Shown here one piece after another: positions 14,690-21,015 of a DNA stretch of 38,256 nucleotides; positions within the stretch are counted from its first letter, which is position 1; each line of letters starts with the position of its first letter. A model generated the notes under the pieces. The model had not been told where the DNA came from. It saw only the letters and a program-made list of their open reading frames with translations, and did not search any database. This DNA comes from Arthrobacter bambusae (lineage in GTDB: Bacteria > Actinomycetota > Actinomycetes > Actinomycetales > Micrococcaceae). The DNA lies in the NCBI RefSeq assembly GCF_022606295.1, contig NZ_JAHHZS010000037.1, positions 1-38,256 on the forward strand. Direction: 5' to 3'. A program made the position numbers and the translations under genes.

Positions 14690-15258
14690 TCGGGGGAAAG
14701 TCCTGATAACACGAGGCCGACAGGCTCAGCGGTGAAGTCCTGAAAGCGGCGTCCTCGGAGCGCCCGTAAGCCGGTCGATCACCGTGCTGCGGTAACCCGG
14801 CGGCCCGGCTCGCGCAGTTGCTGGCCCACGCCATGTACGTAAGACCCGCACGATCAAATGCACGATGACGGGGGGATTACTGCAACCATCTCTTCGCCGC
14901 CCTGCCACACGCCCCCGCAACGTGATCCGCATCCACGGTTCAAGCACGGGAATGTCCACGAGCCCAAGGTCCAGTTTGTCCCCCAGTGGTCCATGGCACC
15001 GAGGTGATGTTCTCCGGCGGCCAGGTTGACCGGCCCGGCTGATCGGCGCTGGTCCAGGCGCTGACCGAAGGCGGCCTCGACTGTTGCCAAGCGTTCGGGG
15101 AGGTGGTCCGTGAGGGTGAGTTCGCCGTCGTTGGCTGCTTCCGGATGCCAGCGCGGGATCGCGCCGTCGCCCGGCTCTTCGGGTGCGGGAGGTGGACAGC
15201 ACGTCAGCTCCGTGGTTGCGTTGAACGGTCGTCATTGCCGCCAACAGGAGGAACCACA
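14690..15258. other. Gene-poor stretch with a possible decayed minus-strand gene
   Basis: In one minus frame the segment ~15110-14960 reads naturally (LTDHLPERLATVEAAFGQRL, then AGEHHLGAMDHWGTNW). The frame then switches to LVDIPVLEPWMRITLRG in another register. This looks like a frameshifted remnant, but I cannot name the family. No clear promoter for the downstream SDR gene was found. Confidence 0.3.
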
Positions 15259-16032
15259 GTGAGCAAGCTAGCACTTATCACGGGCGCCAGCTCTGGAATC
15301 GGCCAGGCATTCGCCGAACGCCTGGCCGCCGACGGTTACGATCTGGTGATCGTGGGCCGACGGCAGGAACGCTTGGAACAGTTCGCCGATTCGCACCCTC
15401 AGACTACGGTCCGGACCGTCGTCGCCGACCTGTCAACGCCGGCGGGTATCGACACGGTCGCCGGGATCTGCGCAACCGAGCCGGTAACAATGCTCGTGAA
15501 CAACGCCGGCGTCGCGCACTACATGCCTTTCGCCGAACTTCCCGCCGACAAGGCCACGGAACTCGTCAACGTCAAGGTCCTCGCGCCCACCATGCTCAGC
15601 CGGGCGGCAATCGCGGGTATGCAGGAACGCGGCGGGGGAACCATCATCAACGTGTCCGGCATGATCGCCTTCGGTGGCCCGGCCCCGCACGCCCAGATGC
15701 CCCGCCGCGTCGTCTACGGCGGCAGCCTGGCGTACCTCGTCGCGATGTCCCAGACCCTCAGCGCGGAGCTGGAGGGCACCGGAATCACGGTGCAAGTCGT
15801 GTGCCCGGGAGTGGTTGCCACCGAGTTCCACGAGCGCCAAGGCATGGACTTGAGCAGGATGCCGCGGATGAGCGCCGCCGACGTCGTCACGGCAAGCTTG
15901 CGCGGCCTGGAAATGGGCGAAACCGTCTGCGCACCGGGCGTGGAGGACGTCGGCCTTCTCGATGCCGTCTTCCAGGCAGACCTCGCCGCTTTCGGGGCGC
16001 AGAGCCCCGAGCTCGCCACGCGGTATCGGTAA
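15259..16032 (+). CDS. Short-chain dehydrogenase/reductase with altered active site
   Basis: A 257-residue SDR. The Rossmann motif TGASSGIG (residues 7-14), the cofactor-specificity region VGRRQERL (basic, suggesting NADP(H)), and NNAG near residue 82 are present. The catalytic Ser is in INVSGMIAFGG. The active-site YxxxK is read as YGGSL (followed by AYLVAMSQTL), so the lysine essential in this family is leucine here. The C-terminal SAADVVTASLRGLEMGE is usual for the group. GTG 15259 is chosen because AGGAGG lies 6 nt upstream. The longer upstream frame is rejected. With Lys missing the enzyme may be inactive or use a different chemistry; confirm that the base is not an error. Confidence 0.8.
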   Translation: MSKLALITGASSGIGQAFAERLAADGYDLVIVGRRQERLEQFADSHPQTTVRTVVADLSTPAGIDTVAGICATEPVTMLVNNAGVAHYMPFAELPADKATELVNVKVLAPTMLSRAAIAGMQERGGGTIINVSGMIAFGGPAPHAQMPRRVVYGGSLAYLVAMSQTLSAELEGTGITVQVVCPGVVATEFHERQGMDLSRMPRMSAADVVTASLRGLEMGETVCAPGVEDVGLLDAVFQADLAAFGAQSPELATRYR

Positions 16033-16097
16033 TTCCGGGTATATTCCGCGAACGAAAGTTGATGCGATCCTCCGGAAACGGTCCTAGAGTGTTGGCC

Positions 16098-16457
16098 ATG
16101 GCTATCGCACGGTTCCCGGTCGTGGTACTCGACTGTCCCGACCCCAAGGCCCTGGCTGAGTTCTACAGCGCTCTGCTCGAGTGGAAAGTCGAGCGGAACG
16201 ACGACGACTGGTGGTCCATCCGCGCCGATTACGGCGATTCGCTGGCCTTCCAGAAAGTCGACTCCTTCACGCCGCCACAATGGCCCGGCCAGGACGTTCC
16301 GCAGCAGATGCACCTCGACGTCGTGGTGGACGACCTCGACGCCGCTGAGGCAGCTGTGCTCGAGCTCGGCGCGACCAAGCACGAGAATCAGCCGGGAACG
16401 ACATTCCGGGTGTTTCTTGACCCGGCCGGTCATCCTTTGTGCCTCTGCCTGGACTGA
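16098..16457 (+). CDS. VOC-family protein (Glyoxalase_6-like)
   Basis: A 119-residue single-chain vicinal-oxygen-chelate protein. It opens with a beta-alpha-beta module: FPVVVLDCPDPKALAEFYSALL. The second module follows: QMHLDVVVDDLDAAEAAVLELGA, ending FRVFLDPAGHPLCLC. The pattern 'D.A...H.lclc' is typical of the Glyoxalase_6 group, whose members bind small molecules and may give resistance or degrade metabolites. Start ATG 16098; the longer upstream frame belongs to the SDR region. It follows the SDR by 65 nt on the same strand, so the two could be co-transcribed. Confidence 0.8.
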   Translation: MAIARFPVVVLDCPDPKALAEFYSALLEWKVERNDDDWWSIRADYGDSLAFQKVDSFTPPQWPGQDVPQQMHLDVVVDDLDAAEAAVLELGATKHENQPGTTFRVFLDPAGHPLCLCLD

Positions 16458-16501
16458 CGACACATCGGTCAGGATCGGAGAAGCGGTCGGTGGGGCCTCG
16501 G

Positions 16502-16588
16502 CTTAAAGTCGAAAAATCACGGGGCTACGGCGGCGCCGGCCCGTTCACCGACCCGGACGGGTTTGCATGGGAGCCGGCGTCAGCGTGA
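16502..16588 (+). pseudogene. C-terminal fragment of a second VOC protein
   Basis: The frame ending at TGA 16586-16588 contains GYGGAGPFTDPDGFAWEPAS, the typical last strand of a glyoxalase/VOC domain ('G..GpFtDPDGf.WE'). Nothing upstream encodes the rest of the domain, so it is a 3' stub next to the intact VOC gene. Confidence 0.55.
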
Positions 16589-16616
16589 GCTGGGAGGGAT
16601 GCCGCGGGTAGCCGCG

Positions 16617-17399
16617 CTAACGCGAGTTCCATCGGAACCAGCGGATTCCGATGAAGGCGAACACGACGACGTACCCCACGCAGGCCAAGAGCGAGTAGGT
16701 GTCCTGACCGCTCCAGGCAGACTGGTTCAGGACATCCGAGAAGAGTGCCAGGAGGGCTCCGACCGGGGACCAGTCCGCGATGGTTTGCATCGCGTCCCCG
16801 AGGATGCCGCTTCCTCCGAGGAGGCCGAGGAGCAACAAGAAGATCATGAGCAACCGGCCGATCGCGCTGACGGCGTTGGTGGACTGAACCAAGCCGACCA
16901 GGGCTTGTCCGATGGCCAGGAACATTGCCGCTCCGAGGACCGCAATGATGATGACCAAGAGGTATTGGCCGATGTTGAGCGTGAGCCCGTGAACGATGGC
17001 GCCGACGATGACGACAATGATGGAGGCGAGCAGGTTCGTGGCTATTTGGACGACAAGGCGGCTCGTCATGATCATCCAGTTGGGCGCCGGGGTGACGCGG
17101 AGCCTTTGCAGCACACCGATCTCACGGTCGTGGGCCAGAGCCAAGGTGAATCCGAGCAGGCACGAGGTGAGTAGGCCAAGGGTCAACGCCAATCCGATGA
17201 GGAGGTTTGACCCTCCGAGCCGAGATTGTGATTTGCCAAAGCTTGTGACCACAAGGATGACGACCGGCAGCAGGGCGCTCAAAACAAGTGAAGTCTTACT
17301 GTTGAGCATCACAATGGAGTCCGCGCGAAGCAACGAACCCATGGCGAGGCCGCGAGGTGGGCGGACAGTGGCGACGCTGGTGTTAGTCACGGATCTCAC
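16617..17399 (-). CDS. ABC-2-type transporter permease
   Basis: A 260-residue membrane protein with about six transmembrane helices. After a cytoplasmic N-terminus (SLLRADSIVMLNSKTSLVLS) come helix 1 (ALLPVVILVVTSF) and then the ABC-2 pattern DREIGVLQRLRVTPAPNWMI (the coupling-helix region) and long hydrophobic helices. It ends SLLACVGYVVVFAFIGIRWF. Its start codon lies 17 nt inside the end of the ATPase gene, so the two are co-translated. Together they form an exporter; members of this type carry drugs, lipids or antibiotics. Substrate unknown. Confidence 0.85.
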   Translation of the reverse strand: MRSVTNTSVATVRPPRGLAMGSLLRADSIVMLNSKTSLVLSALLPVVILVVTSFGKSQSRLGGSNLLIGLALTLGLLTSCLLGFTLALAHDREIGVLQRLRVTPAPNWMIMTSRLVVQIATNLLASIIVVIVGAIVHGLTLNIGQYLLVIIIAVLGAAMFLAIGQALVGLVQSTNAVSAIGRLLMIFLLLLGLLGGSGILGDAMQTIADWSPVGALLALFSDVLNQSAWSGQDTYSLLACVGYVVVFAFIGIRWFRWNSR

Positions 17400-18171
17400 T
17401 TCCAGTCAGTCCGATGAACACGTCTTCCAAGGTCGGTGCGCCGTGGGCGACCGAAAGCACCCGCGGATCGTCCCTGTGTTTGTCGATCAGCTCCGACGGC
17501 TTGCCGATGGTGAGCAGTACCCCGTGATCGATGATCGCGACCCGGTCACACACCGCCTGAGCCTCCTCCATCGAGTGCGTGGTCAGAAGAATGCTGTTGC
17601 CTTCGCCACGGAGTTCCTCGATGCGACGCCATAGTCCACGGCGTGACTGGGGGTCCAGCCCGGCGGTGGGTTCGTCCAGCAAGAGCAGGAGGGGGTTGTG
17701 AATCGTGGCAATGAACAGTGCAAGCCGCTGCTGCTGCCCACCCGACAACTGTTTGAACCTTTTGCCCAGTTCTTCTTCAAGCCCTATGGAACGCATGCTC
17801 ATCCCGATTTGCGTGCGCGAGAGTTTTACCCCGTAAAGCCCGCCGTAGAGCTTCGCGATCTGTTGAATAGTCAATTCGGCCTGGAAACTGGAGGACTGCA
17901 GTTGCACCCCGAGCCGCGCTTTCGCGTCCAGCGGCTCTTCTTGAACGTCGATTCCGTCCACCAGCAGCCGCCCGGATTTCGGCGTAACCAGCCCTTCGAT
18001 GGCGCTGAGTGTGCTCGTCTTCCCCGCACCGTTCGGGCCCAGCAGGCCGAAGATCTCACCCCGGTGAATCTGAAAACTCACACCGTCGACGACGGTCCGC
18101 GCACCGTACGCGACGTACAAGTCGCTGATGTCCAAAACCGGCCGTTGTGCCGGCACATTCACTTCACTCAT
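17383..18171 (-). CDS. ABC transporter ATP-binding protein (ABC-2 exporter partner)
   Basis: A 262-residue nucleotide-binding subunit. Walker A GPNGAGKT (45-52), Q-loop LQSSSFQAELT near 91-101, signature LSGGQQQRL (142-150), Walker B LLLLDEPTAGLD (162-173) and switch His in TTHSMEEAQA. All catalytic motifs are intact. The C-terminal extension with DDPRVLSVAHGAPTLEDVFIGLTG is typical of DrrA/ABC-2 type exporters. It precedes the permease gene on the minus strand and overlaps it by 17 nt. The first gene of the pair, ATG at 18171. Confidence 0.9.
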   Translation of the reverse strand: MSEVNVPAQRPVLDISDLYVAYGARTVVDGVSFQIHRGEIFGLLGPNGAGKTSTLSAIEGLVTPKSGRLLVDGIDVQEEPLDAKARLGVQLQSSSFQAELTIQQIAKLYGGLYGVKLSRTQIGMSMRSIGLEEELGKRFKQLSGGQQQRLALFIATIHNPLLLLLDEPTAGLDPQSRRGLWRRIEELRGEGNSILLTTHSMEEAQAVCDRVAIIDHGVLLTIGKPSELIDKHRDDPRVLSVAHGAPTLEDVFIGLTGSEIRD

Positions 18172-18277
18172 CGAGCCGCATCCCCCTCAGGGTGGCCAAG
18201 CGGCCCCATGGCAGGGCGCCGTTGCGATGAGTCTATATCCGGGAACCTGATGTTTTGATGGGAACCGACACGGCGCC

Positions 18278-19042
18278 CTACACAGCCCGATCCGCGCGTT
18301 CCCAATGCTCGCGCAGCAACGCGCCGAGCCGCTCGGGTTCGATCCGGTGCGGGGGGTCGAAGTGATGGCGATCGGGGAACATTTCGAGGCGGAAGTCAGG
18401 GAAAACCGTCGACAAACGCTCGGCGACCTCGCCGTAGTCGTCCGGGTTGCTGAGGCCGCCGAGGACGAAGAACACCGGCCGAGCGAACGCCGCAAGCCGT
18501 TCCCGATCCAGATCGTAAATCTTGAAGTCCCGCAGGAATGCCCTGATCCCCGCCGGCCGCTTGGCCATCCACGGCGGCGGTCCGCCCTCGGGCGGTGGCG
18601 GAAGGACGACGTCGGGCTTCACGCCCAGCCTCATGAAAGCGGCCATGAACTGATCAGGCGGCAGTAATTCCAGCGCCTCATACTCCTTCCAGAGCTGGGT
18701 GTGCCCCGGGCTCCAGTCCCAGCTTCCCGCCCACGCGGGCTCCAGGAGTGTGAGACTGCGCAGTCTCTGTGGATGATTGGCGGTGAACGCCAAAGACGCA
18801 GCCCCGCCACCGGAATAGCCGAGCAAGTGGAATGTCTCCCAGCCGCGGGCGTCGGCTTCGCGCAGGACACCCTCGATTTCCGTGTCCAGGCTCCAGCCAG
18901 GCGGCGGCTCATCGCCGTCGTACAGTTCAAGGTCCTTCGCGACGGCGTCGACGTCGGGACCCAGCGCGTCGATCAGCGCCCCGTACGCGGGTTGGGCCGG
19001 AAGAACGCTTCCGGGAAGAAGGATGACCCGAATCGGTTCCAT
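18278..19042 (-). CDS. Alpha/beta hydrolase
   Basis: A 254-residue cytoplasmic alpha/beta-hydrolase fold protein. The nucleophile elbow is GYSGGG (residues about 94-99), giving Ser in GxSxG. A candidate acid lies in the NPDDYGEV loop, and the catalytic His region is PDRHHFDPPHRIEP near the C-terminus. A Pro-rich cap loop (PDVVLPPPPEGGPPPWM) sits in the lid region. The length is normal for the family. Likely an ester or amide hydrolase; no more specific substrate can be read from the sequence. Confidence 0.85.
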   Translation of the reverse strand: MEPIRVILLPGSVLPAQPAYGALIDALGPDVDAVAKDLELYDGDEPPPGWSLDTEIEGVLREADARGWETFHLLGYSGGGAASLAFTANHPQRLRSLTLLEPAWAGSWDWSPGHTQLWKEYEALELLPPDQFMAAFMRLGVKPDVVLPPPPEGGPPPWMAKRPAGIRAFLRDFKIYDLDRERLAAFARPVFFVLGGLSNPDDYGEVAERLSTVFPDFRLEMFPDRHHFDPPHRIEPERLGALLREHWERADRAV

Positions 19043-19152
19043 GGCGGAACTCTACGCCGCTTGAGGCTCCAGGGGAGGGGGAGGCGAGCTATATTCCAGG
19101 GGAGAGGACAGCGACCCCGGCGTGAAGTGCGGCGCGCGGCAGATGAAGGATT

Positions 19153-19339
19153 TTGACAAATAGTAGCCATCCGCCCAAAGGCCTGTATGCTTGTAGCTGT
19201 TGTTGTGTTTGGCATTTGGTAGTTCAGGCAGTTCCCGCGGTTCATCAACCGCGACCTTCTGAAGTAACGGTGGAGAACACCCCACACCGGAGGCCCGACA
19301 GTCGGGACAACCTCCACCTTCAGTAAGGAAACTGAAAAA
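19153..19339 (+). promoter_or_regulatory. Long structured 5' leader of the cold-shock gene
   Basis: TTGACA (19153-19158) is a perfect -35 box, but the TATGCT -10 candidate (19186-19191) is 27 bp away, so the true -10 is uncertain. The region upstream of the ATG folds strongly. CGCGGTT/AACCGCG (19236-19253) forms one hairpin. GGTGGAG pairs with CTCCACC, enclosing the inner hairpin CCCGAC/GTCGGG (19293-19305). AAGGA lies about 10 nt before the ATG. Long, refolding leaders are characteristic of cspA mRNAs. Confidence 0.55.
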
Positions 19340-19543
19340 ATGGCTACAGGTATCGTCAAGTGGTTCAACTCCGAAAAGGGCTTCGGCTTCATCTCCCCGG
19401 AAGATGGCAGCCAGGACGTTTTCGCTCACTACTCTGCAATTAACTCGGGCGGCTACCGCTCCCTCGAAGAGAACCAGAAGGTTTCCTTCGATGTCGAGCA
19501 GGGCCCCAAGGGTCCCCAGGCAGTAAACATCCAGGCTCTCTAA
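19340..19543 (+). CDS. cspA: Cold-shock protein CspA family
   Basis: A 67-residue OB-fold nucleic-acid chaperone. N-terminus MATGIVKWFNSEKGFGFISP holds RNP1 (KGFGFI). RNP2 is DVFAHYSAI. The C-terminus KGPQAVNIQAL is standard. It melts RNA structure in the cytoplasm during cold or growth-phase change. Full family length. It has a long leader upstream and an intrinsic terminator 12 nt downstream of the stop, so it is monocistronic. Highly confident family call. Confidence 0.97.
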   Translation: MATGIVKWFNSEKGFGFISPEDGSQDVFAHYSAINSGGYRSLEENQKVSFDVEQGPKGPQAVNIQAL

Positions 19544-19555
19544 GCTTCGGATTTC

Positions 19556-19593
19556 AAAAAGCAGGACCGGTCAATGACCGGTCCTGCTTTTTT
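19556..19593 (+). terminator. Rho-independent terminator of cspA
   Basis: GCAGGACCGGTC (19561-19572), loop AAT, GACCGGTCCTGC (19576-19587), flanked by AAAAA on the left and TTTTTT on the right. The 12-bp perfect stem followed by a T-run is a textbook intrinsic terminator. The flanking A/T runs also make it work in both directions. Confidence 0.95.
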
Positions 19594-19651
19594 GTGCCCT
19601 CTTTTTTGGGTTGCGTGGGGTTTCTTTCGACGCGCAAATTACCCGGGGATG

Positions 19652-19701
19652 CGCCAGATCCCTGTCGACACCTGAATTCGGGTAGCGACAGGGATTTGGC
19701 G
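19652..19701 (-). terminator. Large inverted repeat, possible terminator of the excalibur gene
   Basis: CGCCAGATCCCTGTCG (19652-19667) pairs with CGACAGGGATTTGGCG (19686-19701), 16 bp with one mismatch, around an 18-nt loop. It lies 77 nt past the 3' end of the minus-strand lipoprotein gene. No clear T-run. Confidence 0.6.
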
Positions 19702-19777
19702 TGTCGCCCAGCTTTTGCTGTAGCAGTGTGATCCAGCAGAATCCGGCGATGTCCCTGGGGTGTGTCCTGTGTAACCC

Positions 19778-20467
19778 TTATTCGCAGGCTATCCCGTCGC
19801 CATCCCTGTCCAATGCGGGCCTGTAGCCTGGCTGCCCCCGATAGATCGGTGCGGCGCCGGCTGCCCGGGCGGCCGTACAGTTCGCGTAGTAAACGGACGA
19901 CGGCGGCGCGACCGGCTGTACCTGCCTGGCCTGGGCTTGGTCTTGTTGTGCCTTCGCTGCAGCAGCATCGGCGGCAGCCTTCGCCTGGGCGGCAGCCTGA
20001 GCTGACGCTGCCTGAGCTGCAGCGGCATCGGCAGCCGCTTTGTCAGATGCAGCCTTGTCTGCCGCCGCCTTCGCAGCCGCTGCGGCTGCAGCCGCGCGCG
20101 CATCCGTTACCCTCTTGGACTCTGAGCTTTCCATCCAAAGCAGGACTCCCGCGTCGGACTTTGTGCAGATGAATTGCTTGGGTGGATAGCTCTCAGTCGC
20201 GTTCTCCGTCACGCAGGACGCGGTTTTCGGCGCGGTCGGCGTCGGCGTTGGTGTTGGGGTGGGAGTCGCCGAACCCGAAGCCGATGCCGATTGGGTGGCA
20301 CCGGCCTGCGAAATTGTTGGGCTGGCTCCGCCGCAGGCGGCAAGGGAGAGCGCCGCGGCGGTGGTCGTGACGACAGTGAGGACTTTGAAAATAGACGTGC
20401 GAGATTTCAAGAAGCGGTGCGACGCGTGCTCTATTTCCCCGTTGTTTTCAGGCGCGCGAGTATTCAC
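19778..20467 (-). CDS. Excalibur calcium-binding domain lipoprotein
   Basis: A 229-residue surface protein. A signal peptide with a positively charged start and hydrophobic TVVTTTAAALSLAAC ends in the lipobox LAAC, so Cys is the lipidated residue. A Ser/Thr/Pro linker (GSATPTPTPTPTPTAP) and an unknown central part (SCVTENATESYPPKQF) follow, then a ~75-residue Ala/Lys/Asp repeat likely forming a long single helix (KAAADKAASDKAAADA). The C-terminal excalibur domain has YYANCTAARAAG, then RGQPGYRPALDRDGDGIACE with DxDxDGxxCE. The domain binds calcium and sits on the cell surface. No operon partner. Confidence 0.9.
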   Translation of the reverse strand: MNTRAPENNGEIEHASHRFLKSRTSIFKVLTVVTTTAAALSLAACGGASPTISQAGATQSASASGSATPTPTPTPTPTAPKTASCVTENATESYPPKQFICTKSDAGVLLWMESSESKRVTDARAAAAAAAAKAAADKAASDKAAADAAAAQAASAQAAAQAKAAADAAAAKAQQDQAQARQVQPVAPPSSVYYANCTAARAAGAAPIYRGQPGYRPALDRDGDGIACE

Positions 20468-20776
20468 TTATTGCCTCTATGATTCTTATTTCGACGCGAA
20501 TGTCAGCAGATCCTGGCATCTGAAATGCGAGAAAAGAGAAGAAGTTGTCCACATAGAGAAGAAGGCCTCTTGACGAGGCCCTCGAGATCAGATCGTACGG
20601 CTCGTATTAGAATATTTGTTCGATCAAGAAAAGATATATTCGAATAAATATCCACATGCACGAGGTTCGGTCTGGAGGCGGCCACGAAACCCCCGTAGCG
20701 TCAAAAACATGAGACCGCCACCAGGAGAGCCATGGAGAAACCCCTGCCAAACCACACCCCCTTCGACGCCGGCGGA
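20468..20776. other. AT-rich intergenic stretch upstream of the LuxR operator array
   Basis: Unusually AT-rich from 20590 to 20660 for this genome (includes AAGATATATTCGAATAAATA). A hairpin GGCCTC/GAGGCC lies at 20564-20580. The 14-bp word TGTTCGATCAAGAA (20617-20630) recurs at 21077-21090, inside the regulator frame. A frame starting at 20732 with a good AGGAG site is open, but it runs through the operators and has random composition. Confidence 0.45.
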
Positions 20777-20882
20777 ACACTGAGATTTCACTGGGGCACA
20801 CGTAGATGGGAAGTAAAACCCCACGTCGGCACACGTAGACGCATCCCCGAGCACACTGAGTTTCGCCAAAACACCACTGAGA
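20777..20882 (+). promoter_or_regulatory. Operator array upstream of the LuxR-type regulator
   Basis: Five direct repeats of a 9-bp motif: ACACTGAGA (20777), ACACGTAGA (20798), ACACGTAGA (20831), ACACTGAGT (20853), CCACTGAGA (20874). The spacings are 21, 33, 22 and 21 bp, i.e. 2, 3, 2 and 2 helical turns, so all sites face the same side of the DNA. The same motif is arrayed in front of the bacteriocin operon at 27834-27928. It lies about 130 bp before the regulator start. Probable binding sites of the regulator itself. Confidence 0.7.
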
Positions 20883-20967
20883 TGGCTGTTTCGCAATCTA
20901 CGGTTGCCCTTGGAGCGAGGTTCGTCGGCGCACCTGGGGGAATCCACGGGAATGCGTGGGAAGTCCG

Positions 20968-20994
20968 CCTGCCAACGCCCCGGCTGTTGGCAGG
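20968..20994 (+). promoter_or_regulatory. Hairpin in the leader of the regulator gene
   Basis: CCTGCCAAC pairs with GTTGGCAGG around a 9-nt loop, 22 nt before the TTG start. It could affect translation. Whether it functions is unknown. Confidence 0.4.
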
Positions 20995-21015
20995 AACAGT
21001 TGAATCGTCTGGACC

